Shown here piece after piece: positions 34,848-42,944 of a DNA stretch of 45,588 nt. This stretch comes from Chloroflexota bacterium. GTDB lineage: Bacteria; Chloroflexota; Anaerolineae; Aggregatilineales; Phototrophicaceae. The position numbers were made by a program, and so were the translations under genes. Where the stretch lies: assembly GCA_028875245.1 (NCBI GenBank), contig JAPPEU010000084.1, forward strand, positions 1-45,588, in the 5' to 3' direction. Within the stretch, counting starts at the first letter, position 1. Every line of letters begins with the position of its first letter. The notes under the pieces were generated by a model. That model saw only the letters and a list, made by a program, of their open reading frames with translations. It had not been told where the DNA came from and did not search any database.

Positions 34848-35786
34848 TTACGAAAATGGGTAGGGTCCCGCCCCCCACCAGGTGCGATGTTGTCGGTAAT
34901 TGTTGATGATTTCCTGCTCGCGCGCGATTATCCAGGATAGCTCGGCGGGGAGGAATCGGTGGAGCGCGCTCAGCTCCGTTTCGTGGCAGGGCAGTTCGTT
35001 GCGCCAGCCTTCGTCATACCAGATGCCAGCCCGCCATTTTTGCACGTGGCAAGCTTCATGCACCATCACCGACGCGAGGTAGGTGAAGATCTCGCGCTCG
35101 CGCAAACTGGGAGCGTTCTGAAAAGGCGCGTCGTGATAACCGGCGATGGCCATCGTCGCGCTGCCCAAATCGACATAGGCGCCAATGTTTATCATCTCAT
35201 GATCCGGCTTCTGCAGGATTTCATTGAGCCCGGTGATCACATAGACATACCACTCGGGCGCGCTTGCCCTCAGCATATCAAGCGCGGCGTTCATCCAGAA
35301 GACGAAGTTGGCGGAGCCATTCAGACGGATCGGGCGCTGAACGCAGTGGTTTGACTGATAAGCGGAATGGCCAGCCCTCCAATCGCCATCGGTGCTGCAT
35401 TGCCAGCCGGCGAAACAGCAGTTGTCGATGTTCGCTGGCAGGGGCGAAGATGACGCGCCGGATTGCGGCTGCGGCGCCGCGCATTGTCCGTTCTGGTAGG
35501 CAAAGTAACCGTCGGCCCATTGCTGGTCGGAAAGGCATTGCCAGCCGGCGAAACAGCAATTATCGATAGCGGCTGGTTGTGGCGAAGATGGCGCGCTCGA
35601 CTGCTGCGGCGACGGCGCCGAGCACTGGTTGTTTTGGAAAGCCCAATAGCCGGCCACCCAGTCGGCTTCGTTCTGGCAATTGCGATCCACGAAGCAGCAG
35701 TTATCAATCTCGCTGGCGGGTTGCGCCGTCGCCGCGGCGCCAAGCAAAAACAAAGCCATCATGATGATGAGGGTTCTGGCTTTCAT
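34848..35786 (-). CDS. Secreted Cys-repeat protein with HEACH motif, second paralog
   Basis: This 312-aa protein has a signal peptide MKARTLIIMMALFLLGAAATAQ. Three NCC modules follow (IDNCCFVDRNCQNEADW, IDNCCFAGWQCLSDQQW, IDNCCFAGWQCSTDGDW), each ending in a GYxAxQxxxC-like segment. The C-terminal domain has MVHEACHVQKW near 241-251, then NELPCHETEL. It matches the paralog at 26948-28009 in module order and active-site pattern. GAGGAAG precedes ATG 35786. It sits 3 bp before the PfkB kinase gene, just as its paralog sits 12 bp before the SDR gene. Confidence 0.7.
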   Translation of the reverse strand: MKARTLIIMMALFLLGAAATAQPASEIDNCCFVDRNCQNEADWVAGYWAFQNNQCSAPSPQQSSAPSSPQPAAIDNCCFAGWQCLSDQQWADGYFAYQNGQCAAPQPQSGASSSPLPANIDNCCFAGWQCSTDGDWRAGHSAYQSNHCVQRPIRLNGSANFVFWMNAALDMLRASAPEWYVYVITGLNEILQKPDHEMINIGAYVDLGSATMAIAGYHDAPFQNAPSLREREIFTYLASVMVHEACHVQKWRAGIWYDEGWRNELPCHETELSALHRFLPAELSWIIAREQEIINNYRQHRTWWGAGPYPFS

Positions 35787-35876
35787 GGATCTTCCTCTAC
35801 CGACATGGCCGCTGAACAAGGCCTGATTTGGGCAAGCTGTTGTTTGCTCGTAAGCGAATCGCGCATAAGCGGACAA

Positions 35877-38051
35877 CTAAACCGGCCGCACCTCGACATC
35901 CTCGCAGCCGATGCGCCCTTCTTCGCTGATCAGCGCGATGCCGCCGCCGGGGAAGCGATTCTCCGCGTCTTCCGCCTTGACCACCAGCGCCCCATCGAGA
36001 TAACCGGACAGGGTATTGCCCTCGACCTTGAGCGCGAGTTGATGCGGATTTCCCAGGGTCCAGCCGCCGCTGGCCTCGGCCAGGACGGTGTCTTCGCCTT
36101 CGAGCGTGGACACGAGGCGCGTGCTCTCCTCATCGCAGAGCAAGGCGTAATGGCGTTTCATGCCCTGGACGCGCGCGCCCAAACCGCCGGCCTTGCACAT
36201 GTGCGGCGTCAACGTGGCGCTGACTTGATAATCGGTCCAATCGCGGCAGCCGTGCATCATCAGCCCGCGTCCTTCGTTTTGAATCAGCCGGTATGTTTCC
36301 GGATAGCGGTCGATGAATACCATCTTGCCCTTGGCGGCATCCAGACCGTTCACCCAAGCCTTCTTCCACATCATGCCGCGCATCTTGCGGTCCCAGCGGG
36401 TGAAATCATGCGGGTGGGGGCGTTTCAGGCGCACATTTGGCGCGCCGTCCCAAGTCAGCCAATCGAGATAGACGCGGCCGCTGGCGCCGCCGTCGCCGCT
36501 GATTTGGATGCCAACGTTGGCAATGGGATAACCTTCGAGATCCGGCACCTGCCATTCCAGCTCGGCTGTATCGCCCGCGCTCATTCGCTCCGATGCGCCG
36601 ACCAGTACTTCCAGGCCGTCTTCACGGTTGTAGTGCTGCACGTAGAGGCCGACGTCGACGGCGCTTGCATTGGCGCTGTCCGCCAGGACGCGGGCGCGGA
36701 TCGTCTGGCCCGGGTAGAGCTGCGGGCTGGCAAAGAGGTTGTAGCCGGGCCCCTCGAAATGCTCGGATACGGCGGCCGATGGCACGAAGACGGCGGTACC
36801 GACGCGGCCGACGCGCCCCGGCGCCAGCGCGGCATAATCCAAAGACAGCAGACGCTCTCCACGATTGCTAAGCGCGGGCGCCTGCGCATTGCTGATGTCA
36901 ACGATATCGCGCGCTTCGACCGAGTCGTCATTCATGAAGCCCTGCACCGCCCCGGGCAAATCGAAGTGAAAACGGGCGCCAGCTTTGGGCGCGATCGGCT
37001 CCATGCCCTGCATGGCGCGCGCCGTATTCACCAAGCGCACCGTTTGACTGACGGCGTCGGTGATGGCGTTGCCGCCGTCAGCGGTGGGGATATACATGCG
37101 GTCGGCGACTGGCCCGCGATAGTCAGGCCCAGCGGCCAGCCCGGCCAGCCCGTCCTTGATGCCCATCAAGCAGCCGATATTGCCCGAGTTGCAATCGGTA
37201 TCCCAGCCGCAGGTGTTGACGATCATCAGCGTCCGTTGGAAGTCGTCATCGCCATAGAGCAGCGACATTATCATCAGCCCGTGATTGGGCACCATGTGGC
37301 AGTTGCCGCCATAAATGTGATAACCGTAGCGCGCCGCCAGCAATTCCCGCCCCTTGCGCCAGTCAGGTTCTGCCGCGTACCACTCGCGAATGTCGTTGAT
37401 CATGCGATAGATGATTGAATCATTCGGAATCACGGAAAGGCCGGTGTCGATGAGCTTGTTGATGTCGGATTCGACGAAGGCCTGCGCTTCCATCGCCGCC
37501 AGGCATTGCGCGCCATAGACCGCTTCGCCGCCGTGGCTGACGCTGCCGGCGCGGCCCGCCAGGTCCGCCGCGAATTCGGGGTTGCCAGGGGCGACCAATG
37601 CCCAGCCATCGATGAAGATCTGGGCGCCGATCTGCTCGGCGACGACCTTGCCATTGAGCTCGACCGAGCCGCTGAATGGCGGTTCGTAACCTTGCTTGAG
37701 GCGGAGATAAGCGGTGTGCTCGGTGGAATTGCCCATGCCGCCCCACCAGAGCACGGTCTGCTCTTCAATGAGGTAATTCAGCCAGGTCTGGCCGATTTGT
37801 GCCGGCGAAATCTCCGGGTCGTAGCCGTAATCTTCCAGCGCGCGGATGAAGGTGAAAGTGCCGGAAATGTCGTCATCGGTGACGATCAGCGGCACACCGA
37901 GGCGGTCATGCACATAATAGTTGATCTCGCCCAGGTGCTGCATGATCGCTTCGTAGGGCCAGCCTTCAAAGGGGCGGCCGAGATAGACGCCGATGATCTT
38001 GCCGAGCACGCCGGCATAGACACGTTCGAGATAATCCTGTGGCAAACTCAT
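35877..38051 (-). CDS. ADP-ribosylglycohydrolase-family protein with long C-terminal extension
   Basis: This 724-aa protein has an N-terminal ARH-type catalytic domain (about 8-345). VTDDDISGTF near 58 and TCGWDTDCNSGNIGCLMG near 283 hold the metal-binding Asp residues. The remaining 380 residues are unusual. A beta-rich region (about 400-540) includes YPGQTIRARVLA and VGIQISGDGGASGRVYLDWL. A final beta-sandwich-like region (about 560-724) includes DYQVSATLTPH, TLSGYLDGALVV and GIALISEEGRIGCEDVEV, resembling LamG/DUF1080-type sugar-binding domains. ATG 38051 with GGAG upstream is preferred to TTG 38054. It lies 12 bp after a second ARH gene. Confidence 0.8.
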   Translation of the reverse strand: MSLPQDYLERVYAGVLGKIIGVYLGRPFEGWPYEAIMQHLGEINYYVHDRLGVPLIVTDDDISGTFTFIRALEDYGYDPEISPAQIGQTWLNYLIEEQTVLWWGGMGNSTEHTAYLRLKQGYEPPFSGSVELNGKVVAEQIGAQIFIDGWALVAPGNPEFAADLAGRAGSVSHGGEAVYGAQCLAAMEAQAFVESDINKLIDTGLSVIPNDSIIYRMINDIREWYAAEPDWRKGRELLAARYGYHIYGGNCHMVPNHGLMIMSLLYGDDDFQRTLMIVNTCGWDTDCNSGNIGCLMGIKDGLAGLAAGPDYRGPVADRMYIPTADGGNAITDAVSQTVRLVNTARAMQGMEPIAPKAGARFHFDLPGAVQGFMNDDSVEARDIVDISNAQAPALSNRGERLLSLDYAALAPGRVGRVGTAVFVPSAAVSEHFEGPGYNLFASPQLYPGQTIRARVLADSANASAVDVGLYVQHYNREDGLEVLVGASERMSAGDTAELEWQVPDLEGYPIANVGIQISGDGGASGRVYLDWLTWDGAPNVRLKRPHPHDFTRWDRKMRGMMWKKAWVNGLDAAKGKMVFIDRYPETYRLIQNEGRGLMMHGCRDWTDYQVSATLTPHMCKAGGLGARVQGMKRHYALLCDEESTRLVSTLEGEDTVLAEASGGWTLGNPHQLALKVEGNTLSGYLDGALVVKAEDAENRFPGGGIALISEEGRIGCEDVEVRPV

Positions 38052-38063
38052 CAATGCTTCTCC

Positions 38064-39200
38064 TTAAGCTGTTAAATCGTTGAATGCCGCGCCCCGGGCC
38101 AAAGCCTCCTCGCCTTGCCGCTCCTGCAGCTTGATGGTCAAGTTCGTCAGATCCCGCGCGATTGGCGCCAGGTCGATGTCGTTGGCGCTGTCGATCCGCT
38201 CCATCCACTCGCTTCGGATCGCTCCCGCGCCATGCAGAGCGCCGGCGATTGCCCCGGCCATGCCAGCGATAGAATCGTTATCGCGCCCATAATTCGTGCC
38301 GCCGAAGATGCTGCCTTCGTAGTCGCCACCGGTGACGACCAGGAAGCCCAAGGCGACAGGCACTTCTTCAATGCTGTGTTCGCGGCTGGGCGAGAAGTGA
38401 TCGGTGCCGGGCAGAAAGCGGCCCAATCTCGTATCGGGGGCGGTGTCATAAGGGCGCATGGCAGCGCGCAGGGTCGGAATCGCTTCCTTCCAATCGCTCT
38501 GCTTGCGCGCGGCCTCGACCACGGATTCAATCGCCGCCCTTGTGCCCTCCTTCGCCAGCGCGAGGGCGGCGTCAATGATTGACTCCACGCTCGCGGATGG
38601 CTTGAAGGCTTCTGCGACGGCCGCTGCCATCACCGCCGCCGCTTCCAGGCCGAAGCTCTGCTGATGCGCGCTGAAAATATCAACTGCGTGGCGATAAGCG
38701 TTTGCCGGGTCGCCGGCGTTGATGATGCCGACGGGGGCGGCGTACATGGCGGCGCCGCAGTTGACCATGTTGCCGATACCGCCTTGCCGCGGTTCGGCAT
38801 TCGCCAGGCGCAAGCGCATCAGCAGCCATTTTTCCGGGTAGAAGAGGCGGTCAACCAACTTCATGTGCTGGCCGCGTTCGGCGATCCAGCGGTCTTCATC
38901 CGCGATCAGCGGGACAATGCGGCGGGCGAAGGAGTAGGCATCCAGATGATCGCCTTCTTCGATGTAGCAGCGGCTGAGCAGCTGCACCATGTGGCTGTCG
39001 TCGGTATAGCGGCCGTCGCCCTTGCCGATGTCGGAGGGCCCATCCCAATTCTCGACCAAATCGGTAATATATCCGTAGCGTTCGCGGATTTCCGCCGGCA
39101 TGCGCCCTTCGGCGGGCGCGCCCAAGGCATCGCCGACAGCGCCGCCATAGAGGCAGCCGAGCGTTTTGCTGTACAAGCGGGTGTTTTCAATTTGGGTCAT
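38064..39200 (-). CDS. ADP-ribosylglycohydrolase-family protein
   Basis: This 378-aa all-alpha ARH-fold hydrolase shows GGAVGDALGAPAEG (about 18-31), YTDDSHMVQLL (about 65-75) and GRDNDSIAGMAGAIAG (about 304-319), the two Asp-rich metal sites of the family. Characterised members remove ADP-ribose from proteins or small molecules. Many environmental relatives have unknown substrates and lie in sugar operons. ATG 39200 with AGGA upstream is chosen over the longer frame to 39224. It follows the ABC importer genes after 100 bp containing a hairpin. Confidence 0.85.
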   Translation of the reverse strand: MTQIENTRLYSKTLGCLYGGAVGDALGAPAEGRMPAEIRERYGYITDLVENWDGPSDIGKGDGRYTDDSHMVQLLSRCYIEEGDHLDAYSFARRIVPLIADEDRWIAERGQHMKLVDRLFYPEKWLLMRLRLANAEPRQGGIGNMVNCGAAMYAAPVGIINAGDPANAYRHAVDIFSAHQQSFGLEAAAVMAAAVAEAFKPSASVESIIDAALALAKEGTRAAIESVVEAARKQSDWKEAIPTLRAAMRPYDTAPDTRLGRFLPGTDHFSPSREHSIEEVPVALGFLVVTGGDYEGSIFGGTNYGRDNDSIAGMAGAIAGALHGAGAIRSEWMERIDSANDIDLAPIARDLTNLTIKLQERQGEEALARGAAFNDLTA

Positions 39201-39300
39201 ATTGGGTCCTGTTGAGTTAATCAAGCGGGCGACCTGATAGGTCGCCCCTAGTGTGCCTAATAGTATGCATCAGAGGCGCGGCGTCGCGCGGGAAGCTCGT
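39201..39300. repeat. Palindrome inside the sugar-uptake operon
   Basis: Positions 39227-39250 form a perfect 9-bp stem GGGCGACCT-GAT-AGGTCGCCC followed by CTA, a member of the dispersed palindrome family. It could stabilise or attenuate the transcript between importer and hydrolase genes. Confidence 0.78.
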
Positions 39301-40188
39301 TTAGGTCTTGATGCCGCCTTCGGCCAAGCCTTCGATGAATTGGCGCTGCAAGGCCAGGAAAAGCACCATGACTGGAAAGATGATGATGATGGCGCCGGCG
39401 CTGGTTAATGCCCAATCGCGGTCGAAGCGGTCGACGAACTTGTAGAAGCTGGTGGTGACCGGGAATTGGTTCGGGTCATGAATGAAGGTCAAGGCGAGCA
39501 GGAATTCGTTCCAGACGCCCAAGCCGACAACCAGGCCGACCGTCAGAAAGCCGGGCTTGGTCAAGGGAAGCACGATGCGCGTCAGCACCTGGAATTCGTT
39601 GGCGCCGTCCACGCGGGCGGCGTCTTCCAGTTCGGTCGGCAAGTCGATCATATAGGAGCGCAGCAGGAAGATCGTCAAGGGAGCGCTGCCGGCGACGTAT
39701 ACCATGATCAGCAAAAATCTGGCATCAATGCCGATTCGCTTCAAAGCGTTGATTTGCACGAAGAGCGGGACGATGTACATCCATAGGGGGATGGTAGAGG
39801 CGACCAGGAAGTAGAGCATGAGCAAGTCGGAGCCGGGTGGTTTCTTGCGCGCCAATGCGTAAGCCGCCAAACCGCCGAACACCAGCTCGGCGGCGATGGT
39901 GGCGACGACATAGATGATGCTGTTGCCCATCGTGGTGGCGAAATTGCCTCGCTCCCAGGCGTTGGGGAAGTTCTCGGAGACGATATTGACCGGCGGCCCA
40001 AGCGGGTTTTGACCGATCTCAAAATTCGTTTTGACCGAGTTAAAAGCCAATACCAGGAGTGGAATGACAGCGAAGGCGGTCAGCAGTAGCAGCACCGTAT
40101 GATTGAAGACCAGCAGCCTGCTGCGTTCGCGGCTGTGCCCGCGCTGAAGTACCGTGTCCCGAAGCGAGACTTTGCCGATGGCGGTCAT
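39301..40188 (-). CDS. Carbohydrate ABC permease, MalG type
   Basis: This 295-aa inner-membrane subunit has about six hydrophobic segments. The ATPase-coupling EAA loop is DAARVDGANEFQVLTRIVLPLTKPG near residue 195. The start ATG 40188 overlaps the stop of the upstream permease as ATGA, a classic coupled arrangement. An in-frame ATG at 40197 would add three residues. It pairs with the MalF-type subunit and the binding protein upstream. No ATPase gene is present; such systems often share a MsiK-like ATPase encoded elsewhere. Confidence 0.9.
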   Translation of the reverse strand: MTAIGKVSLRDTVLQRGHSRERSRLLVFNHTVLLLLTAFAVIPLLVLAFNSVKTNFEIGQNPLGPPVNIVSENFPNAWERGNFATTMGNSIIYVVATIAAELVFGGLAAYALARKKPPGSDLLMLYFLVASTIPLWMYIVPLFVQINALKRIGIDARFLLIMVYVAGSAPLTIFLLRSYMIDLPTELEDAARVDGANEFQVLTRIVLPLTKPGFLTVGLVVGLGVWNEFLLALTFIHDPNQFPVTTSFYKFVDRFDRDWALTSAGAIIIIFPVMVLFLALQRQFIEGLAEGGIKT

Positions 40189-41135
40189 ATATCCCATCCT
40201 CTCCGCTTGACAGTGACGAATATCAAGATGATGAAACCAGCGAATATGCTGATGACGACGCCCTGCGCGGCGCCATAGCCGGCTTGGAAGCGGAAGAAGG
40301 CGTTCTTGTATAGCTGCGTGGCGATCACCTCGGATGCGCCGCCCGGCCCGCCTTGTGTCAACAGGAAGATGTAATCAAAAGCCAGGAAGGACCATATCGC
40401 CACCATCATGAACATGAAGACCAAGATTGGTCTGATGCCGGGCAAGGTGACATGGCGGAATTCCTGCCAGCGGTTGGCGCCGTCGATCTTGGCGGCGTCG
40501 TAGAGCACGGGCGGGATGGATTGCATGGCGGCCAGGAAAAGGATCATCAAGAAGCCCCAGAAATGCCAGTTGTCGATGAAGGCGATGGACATCAAGGCGC
40601 TCTCCGGCCGGCCCAAATACGCGACGCCGAAGGTATTCTCCAGCCCTAGAATATTATCCATGGCCGCGCCGATGCCCTTCTGCGGGTTCAAGAGGTTCTT
40701 CCAGATTGTCGTGGTAACAACGCTGGCCAAGACATAAGGGATGAAGAGAATGCTGCGATAGAGCATGCCGCCGCGCTTGACCTGCGCCAATTGAGTCGCG
40801 CAGAACAGCGCCATGATAAAGGGCACGGTCAAGAAGAAAATCATCCAGGCGACGTTGTTGCCCAGGGCCTTGCCGAAGGTTTCGTCCTCGAAGAAGAGCT
40901 CGCGATAATTTTCCAAACCTACGTAGTTTACGTTCATGCCGACGCCCTTCCAATCGGTCAAGGACATGTAGACGCCTTGCACCGCCGGTATGGCGACGAC
41001 ATAGATGTGAATCAGCAGCAGAGGCGCGATGAAGATCCAAGGGATGACGACATTGCGCAAGAATTTCCGGCGCCAGGTTTCGTCATTTAGCTTTTCGAAA
41101 ACGGTCGTCGGTTTCTTTTGGCTGAGAACCGCCAT
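40185..41135 (-). CDS. Carbohydrate ABC permease, MalF/UgpA type
   Basis: This 316-aa permease has a cytoplasmic N-terminus and about six hydrophobic segments beginning IPWIFIAPLLLIHIYVVAIP. The EAA loop is DAAKIDGANRWQEFRHVTLPGI near residue 225. LTQGGPGGASEV before the last helices is typical of the family. ATG 41135 (MAVLSQKKP) is preferred to the longer frame. It lies 81 bp after the binding-protein gene. Confidence 0.9.
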   Translation of the reverse strand: MAVLSQKKPTTVFEKLNDETWRRKFLRNVVIPWIFIAPLLLIHIYVVAIPAVQGVYMSLTDWKGVGMNVNYVGLENYRELFFEDETFGKALGNNVAWMIFFLTVPFIMALFCATQLAQVKRGGMLYRSILFIPYVLASVVTTTIWKNLLNPQKGIGAAMDNILGLENTFGVAYLGRPESALMSIAFIDNWHFWGFLMILFLAAMQSIPPVLYDAAKIDGANRWQEFRHVTLPGIRPILVFMFMMVAIWSFLAFDYIFLLTQGGPGGASEVIATQLYKNAFFRFQAGYGAAQGVVISIFAGFIILIFVTVKRRGWDI

Positions 41136-41216
41136 AGCGCTTGCCTTTCCTGATTGACAGGGGAGCAGGGTTGGCGCTGACCGCCTCGGAGACGGCCAGC
41201 GCTGCAACGCTCAGCT

Positions 41217-42512
41217 TTAGCGGGTTGGAATCGGTGGAATATCGCCGGCGGCCAGTTCTTCGGCGAAGAGCTCTTGCAAGCCTTCCGAATATTCCATCGC
41301 CGTGATTTCGCCGGTCCAAACGCGCTCTACTTCTTCATAGATGTAGACATCGCTCTTGGGCGGCCAGAAGGTCCAGGTGGTGTAACCGTAGCGGTCGTTG
41401 GCGGAGGCGTCCGACAGCTCGGCATAGAGCCGGGCGATGCGCGGGTCGAGCTCGGCCATGACATCCGCGCCAATCGCGACCGGGGCGGGCCCCTTGAGGC
41501 AATTCGTCAGCATCTTGCCCTGCGTCGCCGGCGAGAAGTACCAGGTCAGGAATTGCGCGGCCGCTTCCGGATGCGGGCTGTTGGCGTTGATCGAGCTGGT
41601 GTTGCCCATGCCGATGGTGTAGTAATCGGTGCCGTCATGGCTGGGTACGGGGACCCAATCCCAGGTCATGCCCGATTCGCCGAAGTAATCGACCGTGCCG
41701 CGGATGGCCCAGCTGCCTTCGATGTTCATTGCCGCGCTGCCCTCGGCCAGCGATGTGCGCCGGTAGACGCCGTCGTTGGTGAAGTAGAGGTCGACGCCGC
41801 CACCGTACCAACCGGCCTGCATGTGCGCGTCCAGCAGTTCGATGGCTTCCACCAGGCTCTCGTCAGTCCAGGGAATTTCACCGGAGAGCGCTTGGTAGAC
41901 CTTGTGCGGGCCAGCGACTTGCGTCCAGTATTCGCCGACGAAGTGTTCGTTGGTGGGGCGCCAGCTGGCGTTGCCGTGGGAGAAAACGGTCAAACCGGCC
42001 GCCTCGACCTCAGCCGCCAGGGCGTTCAGTTCGTCCATCGTGTCAGGCGGCGTCCAGCCATTCTCCTCAAAGACCTCCACGTTGTAATACATCACCAGGG
42101 TCTCGAGCTCATCGGAAAGGCTGTAAAGCTGGCCGTCGACCAAGCCAAGGTCAAGCGCCCAGTCAAAGAAGAAGTCGCCCCAGCCCATTGATTCCGCGAA
42201 GGTGTCCATCGGCAGGATCAGCCCGGCTTGCGCCATTTCGTAGACGAAAGAGGGACCCGGCGTACGGACGACATCAGGCCCGCCGCCGCCGGCGACAGCG
42301 GTGCGGGTGACATCCCAGGCATTCGCCTGCGGCACGATTTCCAACTGGATCGACGGGTCGATGTCATTGAATTCGAGCATGAGCGGACCCCAGCAATCCA
42401 ATGTGGAACCTTCGCTGAACCACATGGTGACGGTGGTGACGTCTTGCGCGCCAACGGGCGCAAGCGCCAAGACAAGTACTGCAATCGCAAATAGAATCTT
42501 TATGCCCTTCAT
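41217..42512 (-). CDS. Extracellular solute-binding protein, family 1 (carbohydrate)
   Basis: This 431-aa binding protein of a carbohydrate importer has a signal peptide MKGIKILFAIAVLVLALAPVGA before QDVTTVTMWF. AAAGGAGG lies 4 nt before ATG 42512, so the longer frame is rejected. Family features include PDVVRTPGPSFVYEMAQAGLI, LVMYYNVEVFEENGWTPPDT and AAMNIEGSWAIRG. It starts the block that continues into the ARH and PfkB genes. The ligand is unknown. It is not closely similar to the binding protein at the right edge. Confidence 0.9.
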   Translation of the reverse strand: MKGIKILFAIAVLVLALAPVGAQDVTTVTMWFSEGSTLDCWGPLMLEFNDIDPSIQLEIVPQANAWDVTRTAVAGGGGPDVVRTPGPSFVYEMAQAGLILPMDTFAESMGWGDFFFDWALDLGLVDGQLYSLSDELETLVMYYNVEVFEENGWTPPDTMDELNALAAEVEAAGLTVFSHGNASWRPTNEHFVGEYWTQVAGPHKVYQALSGEIPWTDESLVEAIELLDAHMQAGWYGGGVDLYFTNDGVYRRTSLAEGSAAMNIEGSWAIRGTVDYFGESGMTWDWVPVPSHDGTDYYTIGMGNTSSINANSPHPEAAAQFLTWYFSPATQGKMLTNCLKGPAPVAIGADVMAELDPRIARLYAELSDASANDRYGYTTWTFWPPKSDVYIYEEVERVWTGEITAMEYSEGLQELFAEELAAGDIPPIPTR

Positions 42513-42944
42513 GTTTCCTCCTTTGGAGTAAACGTAAACGATTTGGTCACAAAATTGTGTACCTTCAACAGCCCTCACTTGGATGCGCATACCGACAAGA
42601 GCATGTGAATCGCTCCCTCAGTCGACTATTCCAGGGCAAAGTTCACCCTGATTCGCCGAGAGTTTACACCGGGACGCGCATGCAAGACAAACTGTCGGCG
42701 AATTTTAACGCATAGGAAACTGATTGCGCAAGTTTTTTTGCCATGGGAAGTGTATCCCTTTCGGTGGAAACAAAAAAACTTTACCACCGAGGACACCGAG
42801 AAACGTAGACTATATGCAATTTCTTTGTGTCCTTCTTTCCTTTGTGGTGAAAATGAATTTCAACCGAATTCGATACACTACCTTGCCATGCCATCCGGCC
42901 AGCGCCGGGCCGGGCGAGCGCATATCGCAACTGAGGCGGACGCG
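42513..42944. other. Intergenic region between two sugar importers
   Basis: This is the upstream region of the binding-protein gene. It holds a direct repeat of GTAAAC half-sites at 42528-42540, an AT-rich stretch, and the inverted-repeat element at 42749-42879. There is no gene. A promoter for the importer operon is expected here; I could not define it. Confidence 0.6.
42749..42879 (-). mobile_element. MITE-like element, copy 3
   Basis: The right end is an exact inverse of the left end of the 24125 element (24 of 24). The left end (AGTGTATCCCTTTCGGTGGA) resembles that element's right end. The 131-bp body holds two CTCTGTG-type repeats facing each other: ACCACCGAGGACACCGAGAA at 42783-42802, and TTTGTGTCC with CTTTGTGGTGAAAA at 42832-42853. 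The whole element can fold into a long hairpin. Confidence 0.75.

Noticed and set aside
35463..37418. 651-aa plus-strand open frame opposite the 724-aa ARH gene
   Set aside because: It is antisense to a gene with clear ARH motifs; the product is rich in Ala, Arg and Gly with no domain pattern, typical of a high-GC shadow.
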